This document shows positions 1 to 7,822 of a stretch of 24,894 bases of DNA, one piece after another. Position 1 is the stretch's first letter, and the number at the start of each line of letters is the position of its first letter. The position numbers and the translations under genes were made by a program. The stretch lies in contig NZ_JAKEDR010000036.1 in assembly GCF_023653455.1 (NCBI RefSeq), forward strand, positions 1-24,894. Direction: 5' to 3'. The notes under the pieces were generated by a model. It was not told the DNA's origin. It did no database searches and saw only the letters and a program-made list of their open reading frames with translations. The stretch is from Paraclostridium ghonii (GTDB taxonomy: Bacteria; Bacillota; Clostridia; Peptostreptococcales; Peptostreptococcaceae).

Positions 1-1
1 G

Positions 2-244
2 ATTACGGGAATTAAATATAATAATGAAATAATAAAAATAAACAACTCTAGCAATTTCTGGGAGGTTATAAAAAATTATATTAATTTATGGTATTTTAGT
101 ATGATTACATTCAGTACTGTAGGATACGGAGATATGATAGTCATTAATATAACTGGAAAAATTTTAGTAACCATAGAAGTTTTCCTTGGAGTAACTATGG
201 GAGCGTCATGGGCATCTGTAATTTTTAGAAAAATGTCAAGATAG
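2..244 (+). CDS. Potassium-channel-type membrane protein, C-terminal part (5' truncated)
   Basis: The open frame enters from the left edge and ends at a TAG, giving about 80 residues. It reads as the second half of a two-TM ion-channel domain (Ion_trans_2 type). There is a pore helix rich in W, Y and F, then the selectivity filter T-V-G-Y-G-D at about residues 39-44 of the visible part. A hydrophobic inner helix follows (residues about 48-70), and the protein stops only a few residues after it. The TVGYGD filter is the established signature of K+-selective channels. No cytoplasmic RCK/TrkA domain follows, so any regulatory or repeat domain must lie upstream of the window. The frame is missed by simple ORF calling because it has no start codon here. 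Which channel subfamily it belongs to cannot be told. Confidence 0.8.
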   Translation: MTGIKYNNEIIKINNSSNFWEVIKNYINLWYFSMITFSTVGYGDMIVINITGKILVTIEVFLGVTMGASWASVIFRKMSR

Positions 245-266
245 TAAATAATTACTAGATATATAT

Positions 267-309
267 TTAAGTAAATAAGTTAAAAATTAATATATACTTA
301 TTAACTTAA
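267..309. repeat. Imperfect 14-bp inverted repeat abutting the carboxypeptidase RBS
   Basis: The left arm TTAAGTAAATAAGT (267-280) and right arm ACTTATTAACTTAA (296-309) pair at 13 of 14 positions around a 15-nt loop. No T-run follows, so it is not a standard terminator for the channel gene. The right arm runs into the AGAAGG ribosome binding site of the next gene, so it could be an operator or a translation-modulating hairpin. All pairs but two are A-T, so chance is a real alternative. Confidence 0.35.
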
Positions 310-321
310 GAAGGTGAAAAA

Positions 322-1500
322 ATGACATTAGGAGTAAAAAAAATCATATCAGTTATTTTAATTTTAGCAGTTATAACTCCCTATACTATATTTGCAACAG
401 AAAAAGAAATAGATAAGTATTCGTTATCATCTATATTAATAGATCAAGATACAAATAGGGTTTTATATGCTAAAAATCCAGATGAAAAAAGACCATTAGC
501 AAGTTTAAGTAAGATGATGACATTTTTGATAGCTATAGAGGCTATAGAAAATAAACAAGTTAGTCCAAAAGATAAAATTAAAGTAACTAAAAAAATGGCA
601 TCAGTAAAAGGATCAAGCTATCACCTAAAGGAAAATGAAGAAGTTGAACTAATTGAACTTATGAAAGGATTAATGATAGTATCTGGAAATGATGCGGCAA
701 TAGCAATAGCTACTCATATAGGTAAAAGTCCAGAAGAATTCGTAAAGATTATGAATAAAAAGGCTAAAGATATAGGTATGAGTAATACTAGCTTTGTAAA
801 TCCTCATGGACTTCCGATATATGATCTACAAAATCCAAAGGCTCAAGCAAAACAAAATATATCCACAGCTAGAGACATAGCTACTCTTGGTAAGTATATG
901 TTTGATAATTATGAAAAACAAGTTACTTCGGTAACTGATATGACTACTTATTGTAATCCAAGCAGAGGATTTGAAAAAAATAATACAAATCCTTTATTAA
1001 GAATAATACCTGATGTTGATGGTATTAAAACGGGATATACAGGAAATGCAGGGTATTGTTTATCGTTCTCCATGAATGTAAAGAAAGAAAATGATAAAAG
1101 AAAATATAGAGTTATAGGAGTATCGCTAGGTGCAAATCATAAAAATAAAAGATTATCAGCATCTTTAGATATGTTAAAGTATGGTAAAGAAAATTATCGT
1201 ACGGAAAAAGTAATAGAAAAAAATGAATTAATAGGTAAAAAATATATAAAAGGATTAGAAGAGTTAGAAGTAGAACTTAGAACCAAGGATGAATTGTATA
1301 CAATTTTAGAAAATGAAGAAAATTTAAATGCACAATTAACTTTAAAAGAATTAGATTACCCAATTAAAAAAGGCGATGTGCTTGGAGTGATTAAATATTA
1401 TACAGACAAGGGTGAAATATTAGGAAGTATAGATATTCTTAGTGTAAATGATGTAGATAATGCATCTTTAATAACTAAAATTAAAATGTTGTTTTCTTAG
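322..1500 (+). CDS. Secreted D-alanyl-D-alanine carboxypeptidase (low-molecular-weight PBP, PBP5/DacF type)
   Basis: This is a serine DD-carboxypeptidase that removes the terminal D-Ala from peptidoglycan stem peptides outside the membrane. The 392-aa protein begins with a signal peptide (positively charged start, hydrophobic residues about 8-25). The three active-site motifs of the penicillin-binding family are present in order and at normal spacing: S61-L-S-K64 (SxxK nucleophile motif), S121-G-N123 (SxN) and K236-T-G238 (KTG). The region from about residue 290 to 385 is beta-rich and matches the position of the PBP5 C-terminal domain. The last residues are weakly amphipathic and could serve as the usual C-terminal membrane anchor, but it is short. 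The gene has its own RBS (AGAAGG, 7 nt before ATG) and is closed by a strong terminator, so it is probably transcribed alone. Which dac paralogue (dacA, dacB, dacF) it represents cannot be decided. Confidence 0.93.
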   Translation: MTLGVKKIISVILILAVITPYTIFATEKEIDKYSLSSILIDQDTNRVLYAKNPDEKRPLASLSKMMTFLIAIEAIENKQVSPKDKIKVTKKMASVKGSSYHLKENEEVELIELMKGLMIVSGNDAAIAIATHIGKSPEEFVKIMNKKAKDIGMSNTSFVNPHGLPIYDLQNPKAQAKQNISTARDIATLGKYMFDNYEKQVTSVTDMTTYCNPSRGFEKNNTNPLLRIIPDVDGIKTGYTGNAGYCLSFSMNVKKENDKRKYRVIGVSLGANHKNKRLSASLDMLKYGKENYRTEKVIEKNELIGKKYIKGLEELEVELRTKDELYTILENEENLNAQLTLKELDYPIKKGDVLGVIKYYTDKGEILGSIDILSVNDVDNASLITKIKMLFS

Positions 1501-1504
1501 TGAA

Positions 1505-1536
1505 AAATAAGATAGGATTTTAATCCTATCTTATTT
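1505..1536 (+). terminator. Rho-independent terminator after the carboxypeptidase gene
   Basis: A near-perfect stem of about 13-15 bp (AAATAAGATAGGATT paired with AATCCTATCTTATTT) closes a very small loop right after the stop codon. The 3' arm ends in a short T-rich tail. Confidence 0.85.
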
Positions 1537-1653
1537 TAAAATGCGATAAACTGAATATTTTATAAAATATTTGGAAATAATTAGTTAGGGAAATGAAGAA
1601 AAGTTTAAAATAATAATACATATATATTAAGGATATAAAATTTATAAAAGATA

Positions 1654-1682
1654 TTGTAATTTATAATAGGCTATGATATACT
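1654..1682 (+). promoter_or_regulatory. Sigma-A-type promoter of rpsB
   Basis: TTGTAA (1654-1659) and TATACT (1677-1682) are separated by exactly 17 bp. They match the vegetative -35 TTGACA (4/6) and -10 TATAAT (5/6). Transcription would start near 1689, leaving a leader of about 100 nt before the rpsB start codon. No other promoter-like pair between 1540 and 1790 is as good. Confidence 0.65.
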
Positions 1683-1711
1683 AACTGAGGTAAAAAAATA
1701 AAATAACGCAC

Positions 1712-1766
1712 GGCTTTGTGATCTCTAAAAGGTGCCTAAAGGGTTTTTTAGGGAGTTGATCAAGTC
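1712..1766 (+). promoter_or_regulatory. Structured 5' leader of rpsB, candidate ribosomal-protein autoregulation element
   Basis: The leader folds on paper into an outer stem: GGCT (1712-1715) with AGTC (1763-1766), and TGATC (1719-1723) with GATCA (1758-1762), with a 3-nt bulge TTG. Inside it, CTAAAA (1725-1730) can pair with TTTTAG (1746-1751). Alternatively CCTAAA (1735-1740) can pair with TTTAGG (1747-1752). The two inner stems exclude each other. Ribosomal-protein mRNAs are commonly autoregulated through such leaders, including S2/rpsB leaders in other bacteria. I do not recognise this one as a named family, so its role is inference. Confidence 0.5.
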
Positions 1767-1789
1767 GGAGGTAAAACCAGGAGGTAAAA

Positions 1790-2512
1790 ATGGCAGTAAT
1801 ATCAATGAAACAATTATTAGAAGCTGGTGTTCACTTCGGACATCAAACAAGAAGATGGAACCCTAAGATGGCTCAATATATATTCACAGAAAGAAATGGA
1901 ATATATATAATAGACTTACAAAAAACTGTTAAAAAAGTTGAAGAAGCTTATAGATTCACTAAAGAAATGGCTGAAACTGGAAGACCTATATTATTCGTAG
2001 GAACTAAGAAACAAGCTCAAGAAGCTATAAAAGAAGAAGCTGAAAGATGTGGAATGTTCTACGTTAATGAAAGATGGTTAGGTGGAATGTTAACAAACCA
2101 CAAAACTATAAAAACAAGAATAGATAAGTTAAGAAAATTAGAAAAAATGGAAGAAGAAGGTGTATTCAACGTTCTTCCTAAAAAAGAAGTTATAAAATTA
2201 AGAGCTGAAAAAGAAAAATTAGAAAAATACTTAAACGGTATAAAAGATATGCCTGAATTACCAGCTGCTATATTCGTAGTAGACCCAAGAAAAGAAAACA
2301 TAGCTATACAAGAAGCTCACAGATTAGGTATACCAGTAATAGGTATAGTTGATACAAACTGTGACCCAGAACAATTAGACTTCGCTATACCAGGTAATGA
2401 TGACGCTATAAGAGCTGTTAAATTAATAACTGGTGCTATGGCAACTGCTATAATAGAAGGAAGACAAGCTATAGCTGATGATCAAGAAGAAGTAGCTGAA
2501 GATCAAGAATAA
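1790..2512 (+). CDS. rpsB: 30S ribosomal protein S2
   Basis: The 240-aa product is a full-length S2, a structural component of the small ribosomal subunit. Its N-terminus carries the conserved features of the family: an early [19 protein letters not shown] stretch, and then the Y-I-(F)-x-x-R-N-G-I-x-I-I-D-L segment (residues about 30-43). The W-L-G-G-M-L-T-N segment (about 96-103) and the D-P-x-x-E-x-x-A-(I)-x-E-A segment (about 166-178) follow. The C-terminus is a short acidic tail. The start is fixed by an AGGAGG directly upstream (1779-1784). Codon choice is strongly biased toward A/T-ending optimal codons, as expected for a very highly expressed gene. tsf follows, the usual bacterial order. 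Confidence 0.98.
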   Translation: MAVISMKQLLEAGVHFGHQTRRWNPKMAQYIFTERNGIYIIDLQKTVKKVEEAYRFTKEMAETGRPILFVGTKKQAQEAIKEEAERCGMFYVNERWLGGMLTNHKTIKTRIDKLRKLEKMEEEGVFNVLPKKEVIKLRAEKEKLEKYLNGIKDMPELPAAIFVVDPRKENIAIQEAHRLGIPVIGIVDTNCDPEQLDFAIPGNDDAIRAVKLITGAMATAIIEGRQAIADDQEEVAEDQE

Positions 2513-2522
2513 TAAAATAATT

Positions 2523-2552
2523 TAATGGTAAGGGGGTATACCCTTACCATTA
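2523..2552 (+). other. Perfect 12-bp hairpin in the rpsB-tsf intercistronic gap
   Basis: TAATGGTAAGGG (2523-2534) and CCCTTACCATTA (2541-2552) pair without mismatch around a 6-nt loop. No T-run follows; the next bases are GTGATATATAGGAGG, which includes the tsf RBS. It is therefore more likely an mRNA processing or stability element, or a partial attenuator that sets the rpsB:tsf ratio, than a full terminator. Confidence 0.6.
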
Positions 2553-2575
2553 GTGATATATAGGAGGGAATACCA

Positions 2576-3481
2576 ATGGCTATAACTGCACAAATGGTTA
2601 AAGAGTTAAGAGAAACTACAGGTGCCGGAATGATGGACTGTAAGAAAGCTTTACAAGAAGCTGAAGGAAATATGGAAAGAGCTATAGATTTATTAAGAGA
2701 AAAAGGCTTATCTAAAGCTGCTAAGAAATCTGATAGAATAGCTGCTGAAGGATTAGTTGCTATAGAAATGAACGCTGACAATACAGTTGGTGCTATAGTT
2801 GAAATAAACTCAGAAACAGATTTCGTTGCTAAAAACGAAGATTTCAAAACTTTCGTTAAAGATGTTGCTGAAATGGCTTTAGCGACACAAAAAGAAGACG
2901 TAGCTGGATTATTAACTGAATCTCATAAAGAGGGAGCTTTATCTGAAGTATTAAACAACAGAATAGCTACTATAGGGGAAAAGTTAGACATAAGAAGATT
3001 CGATAAGATGTCTACTAACGGACAAGTTGCAGGGTACATACACGGTGGTGGAAAAATAGGTGTATTAGTTGAATTAGAAACAGAATCAAGAGATGCTGAC
3101 GTATTAGCAATGGGAAGAGATATAGCTATGCAAGTTGCTGCTATGAACCCTAAGTATGTTTCTAAAGATGACGTAGACCAAGAGTACATAGCTCATGAAA
3201 CAGAAATATTAACTCAACAAGCTTTAAACGAAGGAAAGCCAGCTAATATAGTTGAAAAGATGATAAAGGGAAGATTAGACAAACAATTAAAAGAAGTTTG
3301 TTTAGTTGAGCAAACTTTCGTTAAAAACCCAGATTTAACTATAAAGCAATTAGTTGCAGACGTTGCTAAAAAAGTAGGTTCTGAAATAAAGGTTGCTAGA
3401 GTCGTAAGATTCGAAGTTGGTGAAGGTATAGAAAAGAAAGAAGAAAACTTTGCTGAAGAGGTTGCTAAGCAACTTAAGTAA
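2576..3481 (+). CDS. tsf: Translation elongation factor Ts
   Basis: EF-Ts is the nucleotide exchange factor that releases GDP from EF-Tu during elongation. The 301-aa protein has the N-terminal UBA-like domain (residues 1-50) with the family signature T15-G-A-G-M-M-D-C-K-K-A-L. The EF-Tu-contacting T81-D-F-V84 lies in the N-S-E-T-D-F-V-A-K-N segment, followed by the two-lobed dimerisation core. Length is normal for Firmicutes. It has a strong RBS (TAGGAGGG). A UUCG-capped terminator ends the rpsB-tsf unit directly after the stop codon, so the following pyrH must have another promoter or depend on read-through. Confidence 0.98.
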   Translation: MAITAQMVKELRETTGAGMMDCKKALQEAEGNMERAIDLLREKGLSKAAKKSDRIAAEGLVAIEMNADNTVGAIVEINSETDFVAKNEDFKTFVKDVAEMALATQKEDVAGLLTESHKEGALSEVLNNRIATIGEKLDIRRFDKMSTNGQVAGYIHGGGKIGVLVELETESRDADVLAMGRDIAMQVAAMNPKYVSKDDVDQEYIAHETEILTQQALNEGKPANIVEKMIKGRLDKQLKEVCLVEQTFVKNPDLTIKQLVADVAKKVGSEIKVARVVRFEVGEGIEKKEENFAEEVAKQLK

Positions 3482-3487
3482 TTAACC

Positions 3488-3517
3488 AAAAGAGAACACT
3501 TCGGTGTTCTCTTTTTT
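3488..3517 (+). terminator. Rho-independent terminator after tsf
   Basis: A 12-bp stem (AAAAGAGAACAC with GTGTTCTCTTTT) is capped by a cUUCGg tetraloop and runs into six T residues. This is a textbook intrinsic terminator. Confidence 0.92.
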
Positions 3518-3547
3518 AAAAAGTGAACTAATGAAGGAGGATTTCAA

Positions 3548-4252
3548 ATGACAAAGCCCATGTATAAAAGAGTATTACTTAAATTAAGTGGAGAAGCACT
3601 AGCTGGAGAAAAGGGATTTGGTATAAACAATGACGTTGTAAATGAAATAGCTAATGCCATAAAACAAATACAAGATATAGGTGTAGAAGTAGCTGTAGTT
3701 GTTGGAGGCGGTAACTTCTGGAGAGGAAGAACATCAGAAGGTATGGACAGAACTACTGCTGATTATATAGGGATGTTAGCTACAGTTATGAATGCAATGG
3801 CTCTACAAGATGCTCTTGAAAACATAGATGTATTAACAAGAGTGCAAACTGCTATAGAAATGAGACAAATAGCAGAACCTTATATAAGAAGAAAGGCAGT
3901 TAGACACTTAGAAAAATCTAGAGTTGTTATATTCGGAGCAGGAACAGGAAATCCTTACTTCTCAACTGATACAGCAGCTGCACTTCGTGCTGCAGAAATG
4001 GAATCAGAAGTTATATTATTAGCTAAAAATGTTGATGCAGTATATGATAAAGATCCAAAAATACATGCTGACGCTAAGAAATTTACAGAACTTAGTTACA
4101 TAGAAGTTTTACAAAAAGAACTTAAAGTTATGGACTCAACTGCTACATCTTTATGTATGGATAATAAGATACCAATAAAGGTATTTGAACTTTCTACAGA
4201 GAATATAATAAAAGCAGTTATGGGTGAAAATATAGGAACTACTGTAAAATAA
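3548..4252 (+). CDS. pyrH: UMP kinase
   Basis: This enzyme phosphorylates UMP to UDP with ATP in pyrimidine nucleotide synthesis; it acts in the cytosol as a hexamer. The 234-aa protein is a full-length amino-acid-kinase-fold UMPK. K12-L-S-G-E-A near the N-terminus and [10 protein letters not shown] (residues about 51-60) are the phosphate and UMP loops. A conserved [13 protein letters not shown] segment follows (about 67-79). Later D-T-A-A-A-L-R-A and K-N-V-D-A-V-Y segments are also typical of the bacterial enzyme. The RBS is GAAGGAGG. It starts the pyrH-frr pair, which is nearly universal in this order. Confidence 0.97.
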   Translation: MTKPMYKRVLLKLSGEALAGEKGFGINNDVVNEIANAIKQIQDIGVEVAVVVGGGNFWRGRTSEGMDRTTADYIGMLATVMNAMALQDALENIDVLTRVQTAIEMRQIAEPYIRRKAVRHLEKSRVVIFGAGTGNPYFSTDTAAALRAAEMESEVILLAKNVDAVYDKDPKIHADAKKFTELSYIEVLQKELKVMDSTATSLCMDNKIPIKVFELSTENIIKAVMGENIGTTVK

Positions 4253-4276
4253 TAAAATATTAAGGAGGAAAAGATA

Positions 4277-4834
4277 ATGAGTGCACAAGTAAAAAAACAA
4301 TTAGAAGAAAAAATGAATAAAACAATAGAAGCTCTTAAATCAGAGTTCACTACAATAAGAGCAGGTAGAGCTAATGCTCAAATGTTAGATAAAATCAGAG
4401 TTGACTACTATGGAACACCAACTCCTATAAACCAAGTAGGAGCAATATCAGTTCCAGAACCAAGAACTTTAATGATAAATCCTTGGGATAAAACTGCTAT
4501 GGGTGAAATAGAAAAAGCTATAAGAAATTCAGATTTAGGGTTAAATCCAACTAATGATGGACAAATTATAAGAATATCAGTTCCTGCTTTAACAGAAGAA
4601 AGAAGAAAAGAATTAGCTAAGCAAGCTGGGAAAGTATCAGAAGAGTTTAAAGTTAGATTAAGAAATGAAAGAAGAGATGCTAACGATAAACTTAAAAAAA
4701 TGGAAAAAGAAGGCGAAATAACTGAAGATGATTTAAAGAAATCTCAAGATGAAGTTCAAAAATTAACTGATAAGTTTGTAAAAGAAGTAGATTCGTTATT
4801 AAAAGCTAAAGAACAAGATATAATGGCGGTATAA
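4277..4834 (+). CDS. frr: Ribosome recycling factor
   Basis: RRF splits post-termination ribosomes together with EF-G. The 185-aa length is exactly that of the family. The [10 protein letters not shown] segment (residues about 25-34) and [11 protein letters not shown] (about 44-54) are diagnostic. The second half is a long charged three-helix bundle containing R-K-E-L and the [11 protein letters not shown] segment. It has an AAGGAGG RBS and sits 24 nt after pyrH, so the two are co-transcribed. Only two bases separate its stop codon from the TTG start of the next small gene. Confidence 0.97.
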   Translation: MSAQVKKQLEEKMNKTIEALKSEFTTIRAGRANAQMLDKIRVDYYGTPTPINQVGAISVPEPRTLMINPWDKTAMGEIEKAIRNSDLGLNPTNDGQIIRISVPALTEERRKELAKQAGKVSEEFKVRLRNERRDANDKLKKMEKEGEITEDDLKKSQDEVQKLTDKFVKEVDSLLKAKEQDIMAV

Positions 4835-4836
4835 TA

Positions 4837-5040
4837 TTGGAAAGTTATTATGACTTATTAGGGCTTCATACAGAAGAAGTAGTAAACTTTTTTGAAAAAG
4901 AAAAACAAGATTATACTATAATTACTATAAAGGGATATAAAGATCAAGAGTCTTTAGTTATCCCTAGAGTTATTAAAATATCTAAAATAGAAAATAGGAT
5001 AGAAATAACACAAACATACTTCGCTGACTCCTTAAAATAG
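4837..5040 (+). CDS. Small 67-aa protein of unknown function between frr and uppS
   Basis: I do not recognise the family. The frame is open only from 4810 and contains no ATG. TTG at 4837, two bases after the frr stop, is the only standard start, with a weak GGCGG about 7 nt upstream; translational coupling to frr is likely. The product is soluble and acidic at its N-terminus. It is predicted as a helix (residues 8-22) followed by beta strands: I-I-T-I-K-G-Y, P-R-V-I-K-I and R-I-E-I-T-Q-T-Y-F. No signal peptide, membrane segment or cysteine is present. The strand order ending in R-V-I-K-I and I-E-I-T-x-x-Y-F resembles small clostridial proteins encoded in similar places, but this is from memory and gives no function. 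Coding potential is supported by its tight fit between two real genes. Confidence 0.7.
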   Translation: MESYYDLLGLHTEEVVNFFEKEKQDYTIITIKGYKDQESLVIPRVIKISKIENRIEITQTYFADSLK

Positions 5041-5047
5041 GAGTCAG
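5024..5047 (+). other. 9-bp hairpin overlapping the stop codon of the 67-aa gene
   Basis: CTGACTCCT and AGGAGTCAG pair perfectly around a 6-nt AT loop. AAAATTTTATT follows, so only a four-T run lies downstream, and the uppS RBS comes 12 nt later. It may be a weak attenuator inside the operon or an mRNA-end-protecting structure. Confidence 0.45.
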
Positions 5048-5070
5048 AAAATTTTATTGGGAGGTAGTTT

Positions 5071-5805
5071 ATGAATAAAAACACTATATATGACATAAAC
5101 TTAAGTAACGTACCTACTCATATAGCAATAGTAATGGACGGAAATGGGAGATGGGCAAAAGAAAGACTCCTTCCAAGAACAGTTGGGCATAAAGCTGGAG
5201 TTGAAGCTATAAGAGCTGTCACAAAAGAGTGCTCAGCATTAGGGGTAAGGCACTTAACTTTATATGCATTTTCTACAGAAAACTGGAAAAGACCCAAATT
5301 AGAAGTAGAAGCTTTAATGAACTTACTGTATACATATCTAAATAAAGAGTTAAAAGAATTACATAAAAATAATGTAAAAATAACAACTATTGGTGATATA
5401 GATGTATTACCTGGTAAATCTCTAGACGCTATAAAAAATGCAATTGATATAACTAAAGATAATACTGGATTGAACTTAAATATAGCATTAAATTATGGTA
5501 GTAGAAATGATATAAAAAATGCGGTTGTAGATATAGTAAAAAATTGTAAAAGTGGTAAAATAGATATAGAAGATATAACTGAAGATACTATAACAAAATA
5601 TTTAAGCACTAAGTTTATACCAGACCCAGACTTAATCATAAGAACTAGTGGTGAACAAAGAATAAGTAACTTCTTATTATGGGAACTTGCATATTCTGAA
5701 TTTTATTTTACAGATGTGTATTGGCCTGATTTTGATGAAAATGAAGTTAGAAAGGCTATATATGTTTACCAAAGTAGGGATAGAAGGTTTGGTGGACTTA
5801 AGTAA
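5071..5805 (+). CDS. uppS: Isoprenyl transferase (undecaprenyl diphosphate synthase, cis-prenyltransferase)
   Basis: This enzyme condenses FPP with eight IPP units in cis to make the C55 carrier lipid used for peptidoglycan and other cell-wall polymers. The 244-aa protein shows the hallmark cis-prenyltransferase regions. I-V-M-D-G-N-G-R-W-A carries the Mg/diphosphate aspartate D23. The L-Y-A-F-S-T-E-N-W-x-R-P segment lies at about residues 73-84. I-R-T-S-G-E-x-R-x-S-N-F-L-L-W near residue 190 is followed by the E-x-x-F and W-P-D-F region. Length is typical. The RBS is GGGAGG. Together with cdsA, dxr and ispG in the same unit it links isoprenoid synthesis to envelope lipid supply. Confidence 0.97.
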   Translation: MNKNTIYDINLSNVPTHIAIVMDGNGRWAKERLLPRTVGHKAGVEAIRAVTKECSALGVRHLTLYAFSTENWKRPKLEVEALMNLLYTYLNKELKELHKNNVKITTIGDIDVLPGKSLDAIKNAIDITKDNTGLNLNIALNYGSRNDIKNAVVDIVKNCKSGKIDIEDITEDTITKYLSTKFIPDPDLIIRTSGEQRISNFLLWELAYSEFYFTDVYWPDFDENEVRKAIYVYQSRDRRFGGLK

Positions 5806-5817
5806 GGAGATTATTTT

Positions 5818-6594
5818 ATGGTTATAAGAATCATTGCTGCATTAGCTCTAATACCATTATTGATATTTGTAATATATGGAGGGCTACCACTATATATAGC
5901 ACAAGCTATTATAGGAATTATTGCATTAGATGAGTTTTATAAGGCATTTAAAAGTAAAAATATACAACCTATAAGTATTTTAGGATATTTATTTGCCATA
6001 TACTTATCTTTAAAGCATATTTTAAATTTAAAATATGAATATACATATGTAATTGGATTTTTACTATTCTTAGTAGGAATAATTTATATTTTATCAGGAA
6101 AGAAAAATATTATAGATTTTTCTATAACGTTTATTGGAATATTTTATGTTACTATATTCTTAGATTATATAGTTTTAACAATTAACGATTTTAAATTAGG
6201 TGCAATTTATGTATGGTTGATATTTATTATATCATTTATGACAGATACATTTGCATATTTTAGTGGATACTTATTCGGAAAACACAAACTAATACCTACA
6301 ATAAGTCCTAAAAAGACAATAGAAGGTAGTATTGGTGGAATTTTAGGATCTACAATTTGTTGTGTAATATTTGGTTATATATTTAAATTAGATATTCCTC
6401 AAATGGTTTTAATAGGAAGTATAGGAAGTATTGTAGCACAATTTGGAGATTTATTTGCATCATCTATAAAGAGATATGTAGGAATAAAAGATTATGGAAA
6501 ATTAATACCAGGACATGGTGGTATATTAGATAGATTTGATAGTGTTATACTAGTAGCACCATTTGTTTATTATGCAATATATTTATTTATTTAG
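5818..6594 (+). CDS. cdsA: Phosphatidate cytidylyltransferase (CDP-diglyceride synthase)
   Basis: This integral membrane enzyme makes CDP-diacylglycerol from phosphatidic acid and CTP, the branch point of phospholipid synthesis. The 258-aa protein contains about seven to eight hydrophobic segments. The C-terminal CDS signature reads S-S-I-K-R, then K-D-Y-G-K-L-I-P-G-H-G-G-I-L-D-R-F-D-S, with the catalytic aspartates intact. D-T-F-A-Y-F-x-G (about residues 142-149) is also conserved. It begins 12 nt after uppS with an AAGGAG overlapping the uppS stop, so the two are co-translated. Length is at the short end of normal. Confidence 0.96.
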   Translation: MVIRIIAALALIPLLIFVIYGGLPLYIAQAIIGIIALDEFYKAFKSKNIQPISILGYLFAIYLSLKHILNLKYEYTYVIGFLLFLVGIIYILSGKKNIIDFSITFIGIFYVTIFLDYIVLTINDFKLGAIYVWLIFIISFMTDTFAYFSGYLFGKHKLIPTISPKKTIEGSIGGILGSTICCVIFGYIFKLDIPQMVLIGSIGSIVAQFGDLFASSIKRYVGIKDYGKLIPGHGGILDRFDSVILVAPFVYYAIYLFI

Positions 6595-6614
6595 CTTCAG
6601 GAGTTTCTGAAGCT
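6593..6614 (+). other. Hairpin between cdsA and dxr (weak terminator or attenuator)
   Basis: AGCTTCAG and CTGAAGCT pair perfectly around a 6-nt loop, starting in the cdsA stop codon. The tail TTTAATTG has few T residues. A TATAAT lies just downstream (6622-6627), but I find no convincing -35 for it at the right distance. A weak internal promoter is therefore possible but unproven. Confidence 0.45.
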
Positions 6615-6658
6615 TTAATTGTATAATATTTAAATTATCAGAAAGGAATATAAACATA

Positions 6659-7810
6659 ATGAAAAGAATATCAATATTGGGGTCAACAGGTTCTATAGGA
6701 ACTCAAACATTAGATGTAGTAAGAAAAAATAAAGATAAGTTTGAAGTAGTAGCTATATCTGCAAATAGTAGTATAAATTTATTATTAGAACAAATAAAAG
6801 AATTTAAGCCAAAATATGTTGCTGTATATAATGAAAATAGTGCCAAGGTATTAAAAGATATGATACCAAGTGATATAGATATAGAAGTTCTAAGTGGAAT
6901 GGAAGGGTTAGTACAAATATCATCTTTAGATGAAATTGATGTACTTTTAACTGCTATAGTAGGAATGATAGGTTTAGTTCCAACTCTTGAAGCAATTAAA
7001 AAAGGAAAGACTATAGCACTTGCAAATAAAGAAACGTTAGTTACAGCAGGTCAATTAGTAATGGAAGAAGCAAGAAAAAGAAATGTAGATATACTTCCTG
7101 TAGACAGTGAGCATAGTGCTATATTCCAATGCCTAAATGGTGAAAGTAATAAAGAAATAGATAGTATAATTTTAACTGCATCAGGTGGACCATTTAGAGG
7201 AAAATCTAAGCAAGAACTAGAATATGTAACTAAAAATGAAGCATTAAAACATCCTAACTGGAGTATGGGAAGAAAAATAAGCATAGATTCATCAACTCTT
7301 ATGAATAAAGGGTTAGAAGTTATAGAAGCTAAATGGTTATTTAATGTAGAAGGGGATAAAATAGATGTAGTGGTACATCCTCAAAGCATAATACATTCTA
7401 TGGTTCAATTTGTAGATAGTTCAATAATTGCGCAAATGGGATGTCCTGACATGAAATTACCTATACAATATGCTTTAACCTATCCAGAAAGGTTACTTAA
7501 TGATTTTGAGAGATTAGATTTTTCTAAATTAAGTGGTTTAACATTTGAAAAACCAGATTTAGATACATTCCCATGTCTAAAGTTAGCTTATGATAGTTTA
7601 AAAATGGGAGGTACATACTGCGCAGTATTAAATGCAGCAAATGAAATTTTAGTAAATGAGTTTTTAGAAGATAGGATTAAGTTTTATGATATACCTCGTT
7701 ATATTGAAAAAACATTAGAAGCGCATAAAAGCATAGAAAAGCCGACACTGGAAGAAATATTACATATAGATAATTGGAGCCGTGAGTTTGTAAAATATTG
7801 TATAAAATAG
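6659..7810 (+). CDS. dxr: 1-deoxy-D-xylulose 5-phosphate reductoisomerase
   Basis: This is the second enzyme of the MEP isoprenoid pathway; it converts DXP to 2-C-methyl-D-erythritol 4-phosphate with NADPH and Mg2+ or Mn2+. The 383-aa protein starts with the NADPH-binding G8-S-T-G-S-I-G fold. A-N-K-E-T-L-V lies at residues 122-128. The metal-binding P-V-D149-S150-E151-H motif is complete, as is the third ligand region M-N-K-G-L-E220. The S-G-G-P-F-R loop and H-P-N-W-S-M-G segment of the active site are present. The enzyme is cytosolic and is the known target of fosmidomycin. It is followed 12 nt later by rseP, as in many Firmicutes. Confidence 0.97.
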   Translation: MKRISILGSTGSIGTQTLDVVRKNKDKFEVVAISANSSINLLLEQIKEFKPKYVAVYNENSAKVLKDMIPSDIDIEVLSGMEGLVQISSLDEIDVLLTAIVGMIGLVPTLEAIKKGKTIALANKETLVTAGQLVMEEARKRNVDILPVDSEHSAIFQCLNGESNKEIDSIILTASGGPFRGKSKQELEYVTKNEALKHPNWSMGRKISIDSSTLMNKGLEVIEAKWLFNVEGDKIDVVVHPQSIIHSMVQFVDSSIIAQMGCPDMKLPIQYALTYPERLLNDFERLDFSKLSGLTFEKPDLDTFPCLKLAYDSLKMGGTYCAVLNAANEILVNEFLEDRIKFYDIPRYIEKTLEAHKSIEKPTLEEILHIDNWSREFVKYCIK

Positions 7811-7822
7811 GGTGGTGAAAAT

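Noticed and set aside
6615..6658. Internal promoter before dxr based on a TATAAT at 6622-6627
   Set aside because: No acceptable -35 at 16-18 bp and no extended TGn; kept only as a remark with the cdsA-dxr hairpin.
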